Counted from the stretch's first letter, positions 17,014 to 26,970 are shown. The stretch is 64,000 nucleotides of DNA from an uncultured Crocinitomix sp. (GCA_905478225.1 CAJQHR010000014.1:17357-81356), one strand, 5' to 3'. Numbers and translations: made by a program. The notes: generated by a model from the letters alone, not told the origin.

Positions 17014-19164
17014 ATGAAAAAATTAATATTAATTCTTGCCCTTTTCAGTGTAAGTATCACTGTAAATGCGCAACTAGACCGTTCAGTAGTTCCTGCTGCG
17101 CAGCCTAACCCTGAAATTAAAATTGAAATACCAGAACCATTAATCTTTGCGAATGGATTACAGGTAATCATGGTAGAAAACCATAAATTACCTAAAATCT
17201 CATTTCAATTATATGTAGACTATCCTTCTGAAATGGAGAGCGACAAATCAGGCGTGAGTAGTATTTTTGGTGAAATGCTCTCAGCGGGCACTAATGACTC
17301 GCCTAAAGATGATTTTGATGAGAAAATCGATTATATGGGGGCTACCTTCTCTTCAAGTGCGAGAGGATTTTATGCTTCGTCATTGAAAAAACATACGCCT
17401 AAACTTTTAAGTTTAATAAATGAGGTATTACTTCAACCGGCCTTCCCTCAAGATGAATTTGATAGAATTGTTGGACAATATGAATCTAATTTAGCGGCAA
17501 TTGCTTCAGATGCTTCGACAATGTCGCGAAATGTTTCTGGTGTTGTTAATTACGGTTTGAGTCACCCCTATGGTGAGGTCATGACGGATGAATCTTTAGC
17601 AAGCATTACTTTGGAGGATGTTAAGGCTTTTCATAAAAAATACTTCATTCCAAATCACGCTTATCTAGTAATTGTTGGAGACATCTCTAAAGATGAAGTG
17701 AAGGATTATGCGGAGACTTATTTTGCGGGATGGAATAAAGGAGAGTCGCTTGAAACGACAGATTTTGCTGTGCCTCAATCTAAAGGAAACAATGTTTATT
17801 TTGTGAATAAGCCGGGAGCTGTTCAAAGTGTTATAAACATTACACACCCCTTAGAATTAATGCCAGGACATGAGGATGAAATCAAACTAAAATTATTAAA
17901 TCAAATCCTTGGTGGTGGAAGTTTCTCTGCACGTTTAATGTCAAACTTAAGAGAAGATAAAGCCTACACTTATGGATGTTATTCTTCGATTAGCAGCGAT
18001 CAATTAATTGGATCTTTTAAGGCAGGCGGAAGTTTCAGAAATGAAGTAACCGATAGTGCTATTGTGCAAATTTTAGCAGAAATAGAGCGCATTGCCGATA
18101 CTGAGATTTTAGACACTGAACTGGATTTGGTCAAAAAATCAATGACGGGTGCTTTTGCAAGATCATTAGAGAACTCGCAAACTATCGCTCGTTTTGCGCT
18201 GAACACAATTCGTTACGATTTACCAGCTGATTATTATGCAACCTACTTACAAAAACTTGAAAGAATTACGAAACAAGATTTAATGCTTGTTGCAGCTGAT
18301 TATTTATCACCTAAGAATTTAAACATTGTTGTAGTAGGAAATGAAGAAATTGCGGACAAATTGGCCGTTTTTGATGGTGATGGTAAAGTGGACTTTAAAA
18401 ACTTTTATGGCGAAGATGTTGAAAAGTTAAAAGAGGTGGCGAGTGACGTTTCTGCAGAGTCCATCTTTAAGAACTATTATATGAAAACTATGATGGCGTC
18501 TAACGACGAGGAATTAGCAGATAAACTTGCTGCGTCACAACAAATTGAAACCATTTCTAAAGCCGAAATAAAAGAATATAATGCCTTTCTTTATATGTAT
18601 AACGCGGAAGCAATGCTGAATAAAACGGCTGCATATGTACTGGTTAAAACACCAATGGGCAATCAAGTGGCACAAAAAGAATGGTTTAATGGCGAAAAAG
18701 GTGGAAACGTTCAAGGACCTACAATCACAATATATGAAGGAGAAGAGTTAGAGGATAAAAAGAAACCTAATTTCCCTATCAGTCAAATTTATTATAAAGA
18801 TGATGCCAGTTTAAACGTTGAATTATTAGGTATTGCTACCGTTGAAGACGTCGAGTATTATAAGATCAAAATTACGGGTAAAGAATCGACTATTTTTGAA
18901 TTTTACAACGTAAAAACAGGCATGCTAATGATGCGTGAAACCTACGGAAAAAATGAAAAAGATGAGCTAACAACTGTGATTGTTAATTTTGATAATTATG
19001 AAGCAAGTTCAGGTTTTTACCTTCCGAAAAGCACCACAATAAATAACGAAGGACAAATTTTAACATTTGAACTTGTAAGCCGAAAAATAAGTGAAAAAAT
19101 AAAGTCCAAAGCTTTTGCAGGGGATTTCAAAAAGATTGAAAAGGTTTTAGGAAAGCTAGAGTAA
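17014..19164 (+). CDS. M16 family non-catalytic partner with extra C-terminal domain
   Basis: The 716-residue secreted protein has a signal peptide cut near VNAQL and the two M16 halves (about residues 30-450). At the zinc site the motif is replaced by SIFGEML, so the HxxEH residues are missing. That marks it as the structural subunit of the catalytic M16 protein encoded just upstream. An additional domain of roughly 250 residues (about 460-716) resembles the beta-rich LolA-like fold of lipoprotein-sorting proteins (KTPMGNQVAQKEWFNGEKG, later GMLMMRETY). Many partners end after the M16 halves, so the tail is notable. Confidence 0.88.
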   Translation: MKKLILILALFSVSITVNAQLDRSVVPAAQPNPEIKIEIPEPLIFANGLQVIMVENHKLPKISFQLYVDYPSEMESDKSGVSSIFGEMLSAGTNDSPKDDFDEKIDYMGATFSSSARGFYASSLKKHTPKLLSLINEVLLQPAFPQDEFDRIVGQYESNLAAIASDASTMSRNVSGVVNYGLSHPYGEVMTDESLASITLEDVKAFHKKYFIPNHAYLVIVGDISKDEVKDYAETYFAGWNKGESLETTDFAVPQSKGNNVYFVNKPGAVQSVINITHPLELMPGHEDEIKLKLLNQILGGGSFSARLMSNLREDKAYTYGCYSSISSDQLIGSFKAGGSFRNEVTDSAIVQILAEIERIADTEILDTELDLVKKSMTGAFARSLENSQTIARFALNTIRYDLPADYYATYLQKLERITKQDLMLVAADYLSPKNLNIVVVGNEEIADKLAVFDGDGKVDFKNFYGEDVEKLKEVASDVSAESIFKNYYMKTMMASNDEELADKLAASQQIETISKAEIKEYNAFLYMYNAEAMLNKTAAYVLVKTPMGNQVAQKEWFNGEKGGNVQGPTITIYEGEELEDKKKPNFPISQIYYKDDASLNVELLGIATVEDVEYYKIKITGKESTIFEFYNVKTGMLMMRETYGKNEKDELTTVIVNFDNYEASSGFYLPKSTTINNEGQILTFELVSRKISEKIKSKAFAGDFKKIEKVLGKLE

Positions 19165-19177
19165 AGAAAAAAATCAC

Positions 19178-19214
19178 CGCTCAATAATTTAAGAATATGT
19201 TAAATTATTGAGCG
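19178..19214. terminator. 14-bp hairpin after the M16 operon
   Basis: A perfect 14-bp inverted repeat (19178-19191 with 19201-19214) leaves a 9-base loop, 13 bases after the M16 stop. There is no T run on either strand, so it may be a weak terminator or an mRNA 3' end structure. Confidence 0.45.
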
Positions 19215-19267
19215 AGTGTTGCCTTGCGACTAAATATTGGCTAAATTCGTTTACGAATTCTGCATAC

Positions 19268-20373
19268 ATGAAAACCACACTATTACTCTTCTTGTCAATT
19301 TTCACGTTGTTTGGCTATAACCAGACGGTGTTTTCTGAATCTTTTGATGAGGCTGAAGATGCGATAACTGGTTCAGATGCAATTGGACCGGTTACTTGGA
19401 CAACTACATGTCCTGGTTCCATTGCCGTTACAGATTATTTCAAAGTAGTTTCGGGCGTATTAGAAGCACGAGACACCAATGGACCGGCTGCAACATGGAC
19501 CACGGGAGATATTGACGTTTCCAGTTGCGACGGATTTAATATTGCTTTAGTCTTGTCAGAAATCAGCAATATGGAGGAATGCGCTTCTTGTCCTGGTTTA
19601 ACTGGGACGGGCTGCATTGATTGGGTGAAATTAGAATATAATTTAGACGCTGGTGGCTGGACGGAAGTAGCAGGCGAGACGTGCGCGCTTACAGAATCTC
19701 CGGGTGAACTAATACCGGTCGGTGACATTGCAGGTGGCGGACCAATAACAATTACCTCTCCCTGCATTGACATGGGAACAGATTTACAATTACGAATTTC
19801 TTACATGTGCTGGGCAGCAGCTGAAAATTGGCGTTTTGATGACATCACGGTTGTATGTAATGATTGTGTGTTACCAGTGGATCTTGTCAACTATCGTGCG
19901 CAACAAACTTCAGCTGGAATGAAAATCAACTGGAGCACGTTAACTGAACGCTCCACAACTACTTTTTACTCGAGCGATCTTATGACGGGCTAAATTACGA
20001 AACCGTTAAAACTGTTGAAGGCGCTGGAAATTCAACAAAAAAAATTGATTATGAAGTCGCGGATCCGAACGTTAAATTTGGAAAGACAATTTATTATAAA
20101 ATTTCCCAATATGACTTCGATAATAAATCCAATTTTACAGAAATAATCTCAGTTGAATCAGAACCAATTCTTAATGTTTTTTACGGAAATAGCCTCATTA
20201 ATTACACCCTTAACAAAAAAGGGAAGCAGCAATTGAATATTTATAATTTAAATGGCCAATTACTTTATAAAGAAACCGTCGAAGGTTCAGGGTCAATTCC
20301 ATGGGATAAACCAGGTTTTTACATCATAGAAATTCCACAATTAGGTTTACATCAAAAATTGATTATCCAATAG
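19268..20373 (+). pseudogene. T9SS cargo protein, frameshifted near its sorting domain
   Basis: The gene starts at ATG 19268 with a signal peptide (LFLSIFTLFGYNQ). A Cys-rich jelly-roll-like domain follows (PVTWTTTCPGS, later WRFDDITVVCNDC). The frame ends at 19993, but one A missing near 19955 explains this. Restoring it gives NNYFLLERSYDGLNYETV, the usual Bacteroidota linker, then YLYNLNGQ-like sorting-domain sequence ending at 20373, about 368 residues in all. As it stands the protein loses its export signal. It is a pseudogene or a sequencing error. Confidence 0.75.
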
Positions 20374-20463
20374 TTTTCATGGATTTGATTAAATCGAAAT
20401 GCACCTCCTTTTAACGTTGAAAAATAAATTCAATAATTTCGATTACTCACGCCGTGCATTTCG

Positions 20464-20471
20464 TATCTTTG
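20464..20471 (+). promoter_or_regulatory. -7 box (TAnnTTTG) of dnaB
   Basis: TATCTTTG lies 7 bases before the dnaB ATG, implying a very short leader. The 20374-20478 gap otherwise holds no gene. Confidence 0.55.
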
Positions 20472-20478
20472 TGTAAGG

Positions 20479-22047
20479 ATGGATGAAAAGAAACAAATAA
20501 AACCCAGTACTAAGCGCGGACTCGTGCAAACTTCTGTAAACGCAGTAAGTGAAGCCGGAAAATTGCCTCCACAAGCTCCTGAAATTGAAGAAGCCGTAAT
20601 TGGCGCCATGTTATTGGAGAAAAATGCCGTGAATGACGCCATTGATATTCTTCAACCAGAAAGTTTTTACAAACCGGCTCATCAAAAAATATTTGCAACT
20701 ATTCTTGAACTCTTCGCTAACTCTGAAAGTATTGATATTCTTAGTGTTACAGAACGTTTGCGAAAAAAAGGAGAATTGCAATTGGTTGGTGGCCCTGGTT
20801 ATATCGCACAATTAACTAGCCGTATTGCTTCTGCAGCGCATATCGAATATCACGCTAGAATCATTTCTGAAAAACACATTCTTCGCTCGTTGATTGAAGT
20901 TTCTTCAGATGTGATTAAAAATGCCTATGACGAAACAAAGGATGTATTCAACGTTCTAAATGATGCGGAAGAAGGTCTTTTTAAAATTGCAGAAGGTAAC
21001 TTGAAAAAGAGTTACGGTAAAGTAGGTGATTTGGTGCAAGAAGCAATTGAAGAAATTCAAAAGGCAGGTGAAAATACTGACGGTGTAAGTGGTGTCCCTT
21101 CTGGATTCACTGATTTAGATCGACTGACCTCAGGATGGCAAAAATCAGATATGATTGTATTGGCTGCGCGTCCTGGGATGGGTAAAACAGCCTTTGTACT
21201 TTCCATGGCTGCAAATTCTGCCGTGCAATTTGGACAAGGTGTTGCGGTATTTTCTTTGGAGATGTCAAGCGTTCAATTAACAAAACGTTTGATGGCCATG
21301 ACCACCGGAATTAATTCTGAAAAATTACGGAAAGGATTCAAAGATCAAGCCGTTTGGGATCAACTTCACGCAAAAATAAATGATTTAGCAACCGCACCAT
21401 TATTCATTGACGACACTCCAGCTCTCTCTATTTTTGAATTACGAGCAAAATGTCGTCGCTTGAAAATGCAACACGATATTAAATTAGTTATTATTGATTA
21501 TTTGCAGTTAATGACCGCAGGAACTTCTGGTGGGAATCGTGAACAAGAAATTAGTACGATTTCCCGTTCAATTAAGGAAATTGCAAAGGAAATTAGCGTT
21601 CCAATAATTGCCCTGTCTCAGTTAAGTCGTTCTGTTGAAACACGCGGTGGTGACAAACGCCCAATGTTATCGGATTTACGTGAATCTGGAGCGATTGAGC
21701 AAGATGCAGATATGGTTTTATTCATCTATCGACCAGAATATTACGGACTCATTGAAGATGAAAATGGAATGCCCACTGACGGAATTGGCGAGATTATTGT
21801 AGCTAAGCATAGAAATGGTTCATTGGATACGATACGTTTAAGATTTATCAAACAATTGACAAAGTTTGATAATTTAGTTGCCTTTGATGAATTTCAGTTA
21901 CCAGGCGCGCAAACAAATGATTCTGGAATGAGCTCAAACCGCAATTTTGATTCAAATCCGGAGACAATGACCATGCAAAGTAGAATGAATGATGATGATG
22001 ATGACGTGGCTTTCAGCACAAAAATGGACGACAACGTTCCTTTTTAA
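20479..22047 (+). CDS. dnaB: replicative DNA helicase DnaB
   Basis: The 522-residue protein is the hexameric 5'-3' helicase that opens the replication fork and recruits primase. The N-terminal helical domain (about residues 30-135, PPQAPEIEEAVIGAMLLE) is followed by the RecA-like motor. The motor has a Walker A motif (ARPGMGKT, about residue 230), a Walker B strand (VIIDYLQLM, about 335), the SQLSRSVE segment and the DLRESGAIEQDAD motif. An acidic tail ends in NVPF, somewhat like single-strand-binding-protein tails. The length is normal. It is transcribed alone from the box at 20464. Confidence 0.98.
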   Translation: MDEKKQIKPSTKRGLVQTSVNAVSEAGKLPPQAPEIEEAVIGAMLLEKNAVNDAIDILQPESFYKPAHQKIFATILELFANSESIDILSVTERLRKKGELQLVGGPGYIAQLTSRIASAAHIEYHARIISEKHILRSLIEVSSDVIKNAYDETKDVFNVLNDAEEGLFKIAEGNLKKSYGKVGDLVQEAIEEIQKAGENTDGVSGVPSGFTDLDRLTSGWQKSDMIVLAARPGMGKTAFVLSMAANSAVQFGQGVAVFSLEMSSVQLTKRLMAMTTGINSEKLRKGFKDQAVWDQLHAKINDLATAPLFIDDTPALSIFELRAKCRRLKMQHDIKLVIIDYLQLMTAGTSGGNREQEISTISRSIKEIAKEISVPIIALSQLSRSVETRGGDKRPMLSDLRESGAIEQDADMVLFIYRPEYYGLIEDENGMPTDGIGEIIVAKHRNGSLDTIRLRFIKQLTKFDNLVAFDEFQLPGAQTNDSGMSSNRNFDSNPETMTMQSRMNDDDDDVAFSTKMDDNVPF

Positions 22048-22094
22048 AAAGCTTAACCACCATCCTGTTCATCCGTTAACGATAATATAATTAC

Positions 22095-23360
22095 GTGAAA
22101 AAATTAATTTATATCTGTCTGTTTCTTTTAAGTTGGGGGATCCCGCTTCAATCAAACGCGAATGCGATTTTGGTTCCAATGGACGAAACGCAAAAAGATC
22201 ATTTAAAAGCTTATGGTGCTGCCTATTGGGTTTTAGAAAATGAAATTGTAATGGAATGGTTGCTCAATTATCGCGGCGGAAGTTTCCTTTTCCCACAAAA
22301 TCCCTACATAGAGGAGCAATTAGTTGTAAAAGGCATTTCATTTAAAGTCATTCCAGACATTAAAGTCAAGCAAATTAAATCTGAAATAGCAAATCCTGAA
22401 GTGAATATGGAAGTTGTTCAGTTAGAAACAGCTCCAAAAATTGCAGTTTATACGCCAACGGGAAAACAACCTTGGGATGATGCTGTTACTTTAGTGCTAA
22501 CCTATGCTGAAATTCCTTATGAGGAGATTTACGATTCTTTAGTAGTGACTGGTGGTTTGCCTGATTTTGATTGGTTGCATTTGCATCATGAGGACTTTAC
22601 AGGGCAATACGGGAAATTCTATCGGAGTTATCACAATCAATCTTGGTATCAAAAACAAGTGCGTGACAATGAAGCTATGGCGGCAAAATTAGGTTTTGAC
22701 AAAGTCTCTGAATTGAAACGTGATGTCGCTGTGAGAATACGCGAATTCGTTTCTGGTGGCGGTTTCTTGTTTACTATGTGCTCAGGAACAGACAGCTATG
22801 ACATTGCGCTTAGTGCTCAAGAAACGGATATCTGTGAACACATGTATGATCATGATCCTGCTGCACCTGATTTCCAAAGTAAAATTGACTACACGCAAAC
22901 TTTGGCTTTTAAAGATTATACCTTATCAACAGATCCAATGGAATATGAGTATTCGGATATCGACGGAACCAGAGATCATAAGGTGGTAGAAAATTTAGAC
23001 AAGTTTTATTTATTTGACTTTTCTGCAAAATGGGATATTGTACCCACTATGCTTTGTCAAAATCATGCCAACGAAATTGACGGGTTCATGGGGCAAACAA
23101 CTGACTTTAGAAAGGAATTTATTAAACCAGATGTACTTGTAATGGGAGAGAATAAAGCACTGGGGACGACGCGATATATACACGGAGAATTTGGTCAAGG
23201 CACTTGGACATTTTACGGCGGTCACGATCCTGAAGATTATCGGCATATGGTTGGAGATCCACCAACAGACTTAAGTCTGCACCCCAATTCACCAGGTTAT
23301 AGATTAATATTAAATAACATACTTTTTCCTGCTGCAAAAAAGAAAAAGCGGAAAACCTAA
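22095..23360 (+). CDS. secreted glutamine-amidotransferase-like-fold protein of unknown function
   Basis: The 421-residue protein has a signal peptide (cleavage near SNANA), a conserved Bacteroidota N-terminus (VPMDETQKDHLKAYGAAYW) and a class I GATase-like core. The core begins at about residue 115 (KIAVYTPTG) and carries a FTMCSGTDSYDIAL nucleophile-elbow-like turn. It ends with FGQGTWTFYGGHDPEDY. Relatives are often labelled asparagine synthetase B in databases, but no AsnB synthetase domain is visible and export argues against that role. The start is a GTG. The basic tail KKKKRKT is unusual. Confidence 0.6.
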   Translation: MKKLIYICLFLLSWGIPLQSNANAILVPMDETQKDHLKAYGAAYWVLENEIVMEWLLNYRGGSFLFPQNPYIEEQLVVKGISFKVIPDIKVKQIKSEIANPEVNMEVVQLETAPKIAVYTPTGKQPWDDAVTLVLTYAEIPYEEIYDSLVVTGGLPDFDWLHLHHEDFTGQYGKFYRSYHNQSWYQKQVRDNEAMAAKLGFDKVSELKRDVAVRIREFVSGGGFLFTMCSGTDSYDIALSAQETDICEHMYDHDPAAPDFQSKIDYTQTLAFKDYTLSTDPMEYEYSDIDGTRDHKVVENLDKFYLFDFSAKWDIVPTMLCQNHANEIDGFMGQTTDFRKEFIKPDVLVMGENKALGTTRYIHGEFGQGTWTFYGGHDPEDYRHMVGDPPTDLSLHPNSPGYRLILNNILFPAAKKKKRKT

Positions 23361-23481
23361 TTTACATTTGGTATGTTTTTTGCCTAATGACTGCTATAAT
23401 GTATTCATAAACAGCAAATCACATTTACAAAGTATTCCCCATTCCTACGTTGATTTTGTTTGATTCTTAATTATTTTATTC

Positions 23482-23489
23482 TATTTTTG
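23482..23489 (+). promoter_or_regulatory. -7 box (TAnnTTTG) upstream of PorE-like gene
   Basis: TATTTTTG lies 73 bases before the TTG start at 23563. No other in-frame ATG or GTG without an intervening stop lies between them. Confidence 0.45.
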
Positions 23490-23562
23490 GATGTGCTAAT
23501 TGAAACTTTAAATGCATGAACTGCATGGCAAGCCAAAGATTACAAATTTAAACTACTGAATC

Positions 23563-25785
23563 TTGACTAAATTACATTCTATAAATCACCTTGCTATTCT
23601 AGTTCTATTATTAGTTATGGGCATAAATGGTGGTTCTCAATTATACGCACAAAAGTCAATTAACAATGTCTTAAATGATGCCAAAAAGAAACGTTCTAGA
23701 CTTGATTATCCTCAAGCCATAAAATTGTTTCAAGAGGCGCTTGAAATTGAACTCGAAAATGCTAAAGCGCTAGAAGGCTTAGTTGAAATCTATTTATACC
23801 AATATGAACTTTACGATTCTGCTGAAGTTTATATCAAGAAAAGAATTGCGAGTACCGCGGCCGAAACGAATGAATTAATCTATTACGACTATGGAAATTG
23901 CTTGCGTTTACAAGAACATCCAATTAAGGCAATTGAGCAATACCAGTACTTTAAGAAAAACGGATTGAATAAAAATAAGCATGCTTATTTATATGAGGAC
24001 GTCAACTTCTATATAGAAAGCTGTCGTTATGCCTTTAAGAATAAAGCCATTGTAAACGACAATAATACATTTTCAGTTGAAAACATGGAATTCTTTATTA
24101 ACTCAGTTGATTCAGAATATACGCCGGTTTTTATTGAGGAAGATAGCCTGTTGCTCTACAATGCTCGTTATAAAGATTTTGAGTCTGAAGAGATTACTAC
24201 AGACAATAAGTACTATGAAAACATTTATTATTTTGACTTGGTAGAATCAGTTGCTTCAAGTTATAATCCAGGAATAAAGCAGGACAATCATCATGCGGTT
24301 ATTGGCAGGCGCCGTGACAATAATGATATATTGATCTTTTATAAAAACAAAATTTGGAAATCATCCATTGATCAAGATCGTTTGAATGAAATTGATCCTC
24401 TTCCAGAGATTTTAGGTGATTTTTACTTTCAACCACATGGCGTTTATTCCGCTGATGGGAAAACATTCATATTTAGCGCAATGGAACGTCCAAAAGTGGA
24501 AGGTGGAGATTTGAATATTTATGTGAGCCGTTTAAACGACACAACTTGGTCCGAACCTGAATTTTTAAGTCCAATTATTAATTCTGAAAAGGATGATGAT
24601 AGTCCCTTTCTTTCAGCTGACGGAAATACGCTCTATTTTTCCTCTAAAGGTCACAATAGTTCAGGCGGATATGATTTTTATAAGTCAGAATTGGTAAACG
24701 GTGAATGGACATACCCTGAGAACTTGGGCTACCCAATGAACTCGGCTGGTGATGATATCTATTTAAGTTTTACTGAAGATGGCAAAAAAGGTTTCTTTTC
24801 ATCAAATAGAACTGGTGGATATGGCGGAATGGATATTTACACATTTGCAGTTGATCAAAAAACAGTTGCTGGTGTGACTTACGATAAAAAGGGAGATCCG
24901 CTACCAGATGTTATTGTGACATTAATTAATTTGACAAGCGGCGGCGAAGTATATGAAAGCAGTGATGAAAATGGAAAGTTTGAATTTCAAGTGGACGCCG
25001 ATCAAGAATTTAGCTTATTGGGAGAAAAAACAGATTATTTTGACGGGACAAACACAGTTAACACATTACAAATTGACAAGTTAGTTACGGCAGATTTAAT
25101 GTTGGAAAAAGATCCGGGTATTTCTTTATTAGCATTGGTGACCGATAAAAAATCGGGAGAAGCATTGGACAGTGTTAAAATGTCAATTACCGATAACATG
25201 ACTGGTGTTACAGAAACTTATATGACAAAAGCAACTGGAGACTATCGACGTGCAGTTGCGGACAAAAAATTGAGCGACCGCGGTAGTTATAATTTCACTT
25301 TTGAAAAGGACGGTTATCTTTCTAAAACTATTACCTACAATACCGTCTTTGACAAAGAAGGTATTTACAATGTGCATTCAGACATGGACATTAGCTTAGA
25401 GCAAATTGAAGTGGGAACTGACCTTTCTGAAGTAATCGATATTAATCCAATTTATTTTGATGTGAACAAATCAATCATTCGACCAGATGCGGCTTTAGAA
25501 CTTGAAAAAATCGTTCTTGTCATGAACGAAAACCCCAATATGTTCGTAGAACTAGGTTCGCATACAGATTCCCGCGGAAGTGCATCATCAAATGAAGCTC
25601 TTTCATATCGTCGTGCAAAAGCATCAGCCGACTATATTAAATTACGCATAACAAATCCTGAACGAATTTATGGCAAGGGTTTTGGCGAAACGAGATTGGT
25701 AAACGGATGTGGTGACGGTGTCAAATGTAGTAAAGAAGAACATCAAGTAAATCGAAGGACTGAGTTTATAATTGTTAGACTATAA
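23563..25785 (+). CDS. PorE-like OmpA-family protein (TPR, propeller, CRD, OmpA)
   Basis: The 740-residue envelope protein starts at a TTG; an in-frame ATG upstream is cut off by a stop at 23557. The domains in order are a signal peptide (QLYAQ), TPR-like helices (about residues 30-150), a PD40-type beta-propeller (about 160-430, repeats such as SPFLSADGNTLYFSS), and carboxypeptidase-regulatory-like sandwiches (about 435-610). An OmpA-like peptidoglycan-binding domain closes it (about 625-740, ELGSHTDSRGSASSNEALSYRRA). This is the architecture of PorE, the periplasmic peptidoglycan anchor of the type IX secretion system. Several paralogues can share this plan, so the exact role is inferred. 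Confidence 0.82.
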   Translation: MTKLHSINHLAILVLLLVMGINGGSQLYAQKSINNVLNDAKKKRSRLDYPQAIKLFQEALEIELENAKALEGLVEIYLYQYELYDSAEVYIKKRIASTAAETNELIYYDYGNCLRLQEHPIKAIEQYQYFKKNGLNKNKHAYLYEDVNFYIESCRYAFKNKAIVNDNNTFSVENMEFFINSVDSEYTPVFIEEDSLLLYNARYKDFESEEITTDNKYYENIYYFDLVESVASSYNPGIKQDNHHAVIGRRRDNNDILIFYKNKIWKSSIDQDRLNEIDPLPEILGDFYFQPHGVYSADGKTFIFSAMERPKVEGGDLNIYVSRLNDTTWSEPEFLSPIINSEKDDDSPFLSADGNTLYFSSKGHNSSGGYDFYKSELVNGEWTYPENLGYPMNSAGDDIYLSFTEDGKKGFFSSNRTGGYGGMDIYTFAVDQKTVAGVTYDKKGDPLPDVIVTLINLTSGGEVYESSDENGKFEFQVDADQEFSLLGEKTDYFDGTNTVNTLQIDKLVTADLMLEKDPGISLLALVTDKKSGEALDSVKMSITDNMTGVTETYMTKATGDYRRAVADKKLSDRGSYNFTFEKDGYLSKTITYNTVFDKEGIYNVHSDMDISLEQIEVGTDLSEVIDINPIYFDVNKSIIRPDAALELEKIVLVMNENPNMFVELGSHTDSRGSASSNEALSYRRAKASADYIKLRITNPERIYGKGFGETRLVNGCGDGVKCSKEEHQVNRRTEFIIVRL

Positions 25786-25963
25786 TCGCTTTTTCGGACG
25801 AGTACTTTGAACCTTAATTAACTGCTCTTATAAATTAATTTATTTGTTGTTGCCACAAAGCTTGAGGAGCAAGGTTAGCCATGACTGTAGGCGCAACGAA
25901 AATGAAGTAGAAGCAAAAAAGTGGTGATTCTTTCAGATGGAAACTTATAGTTTAAAGCACCAA

Positions 25964-26338
25964 CTACTCTTCTTCCTCTGCACCTGCTGTCATTGGCTTA
26001 ACGTATTCATTCTCTTCAAAATAATTAATCACCGCCTCTTTCAATAAATGCTCTTGGTCCTTATTGCTAATGGCTGGAATATTTTTTACCTTTTCAAAAT
26101 GTGGCCATCCATCATCATCATTTGCCAAATATTTATAAATTCCATAGGGTTCAAGAATAGTGCATATTGCAATGTGCATTAAATTCACTTTTTCATCTTT
26201 AGAAAACTCTTTATATCCTTTCCCTAATTCCTGCACACCAATAAGTAGTAAAATAGTATCCAATTCAAGACCTCCTCCAAAATCTTTCTCTAACTCTTTC
26301 ACCAATTCTTGAAATCTCAATTCTAGCTTGTAATCCAC
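25964..26338 (-). CDS. conserved hypothetical acidic protein
   Basis: The 124-residue soluble protein is mostly helical (FQELVKELEKDFGG, ELGKGYKEFSKDEKVNLMHIAICTILEPYGIY) and ends in an acidic tail (TAGAEEEE). It has no signal peptide or TM segment. I do not recognise a catalytic motif. It is divergent from the CvpA gene with 80 bases between the starts. The coding character is good and the start ATG has no competing candidates. Confidence 0.65.
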   Translation of the reverse strand: MDYKLELRFQELVKELEKDFGGGLELDTILLLIGVQELGKGYKEFSKDEKVNLMHIAICTILEPYGIYKYLANDDDGWPHFEKVKNIPAISNKDQEHLLKEAVINYFEENEYVKPMTAGAEEEE

Positions 26339-26403
26339 CTCTATAAACAGTTTTTTGTTTGAAACAAATTGTCACTTGACAACCAAGGCGCAAACTTCCG
26401 AAT

Positions 26404-26411
26404 TATTTTTG
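26404..26411 (+). promoter_or_regulatory. -7 box (TAnnTTTG) of cvpA-like gene
   Basis: TATTTTTG lies 7 bases before the ATG at 26419, implying a nearly leaderless mRNA. Confidence 0.5.
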
Positions 26412-26418
26412 TTTCACC

Positions 26419-26970
26419 ATGAACTATTTGGACATATTATTATTAATACCAATTATAATCGGAGGTTGGCGTGGATTTAAAAAAGGATTTGTTATTGAAA
26501 TATTTACCTTATTAGCTCTGCTTGTGGGCATCTATGCGGGCATACACTTTTCAGATTTTATGGCAACCATATTGCGCGAAAATGTGGGCATTGAAAGCGA
26601 ATACCTACCAGCAATTGCTTTTACCATTACCTTCTTATTAGTTGGTGCTATGGTTTATTTTGCTGGAAAATTAGTCGAAAAAGGACTTAAGATTGTTGCT
26701 TTAGGAATGGTAAACAAAATAGCAGGACTCTTTTTTGGTGTTGTAAAAATGGTTTTTATCTTGAGTGCTGTTCTGGTAATCTTTGAATCGTATGACGAAA
26801 AAGGAAAATTTATTCCCGCGGATTTAAAAACAACCTCGTTATTGTATGGACCAATAAAACAAACCTCCTTAACAGCCATTCCCGCTTTAAAATACAGCAA
26901 TTTATTTATTGATATGATTGAGAGCGACGAAGATGCAGCCCCCAATTCTGATTCAGAACCTGAAGATTAG
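26419..26970 (+). CDS. CvpA family inner-membrane protein
   Basis: The 183-residue protein has four hydrophobic helices starting at the N-terminus (DILLLIPIIIGGWRGFKKGF, the typical CvpA opening with GWRGFKKG) and an acidic C-terminal tail. CvpA proteins were first linked to colicin V production in E. coli; their general role is in envelope function. Its 3' end overlaps that of the convergent OsmC gene by 4 bases. Confidence 0.88.
   Translation: MNYLDILLLIPIIIGGWRGFKKGFVIEIFTLLALLVGIYAGIHFSDFMATILRENVGIESEYLPAIAFTITFLLVGAMVYFAGKLVEKGLKIVALGMVNKIAGLFFGVVKMVFILSAVLVIFESYDEKGKFIPADLKTTSLLYGPIKQTSLTAIPALKYSNLFIDMIESDEDAAPNSDSEPED

Noticed and set aside
22095..23360. Label as asparagine synthetase B
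   Set aside because: No synthetase domain is visible and the protein is exported; only a GATase-like core is seen.
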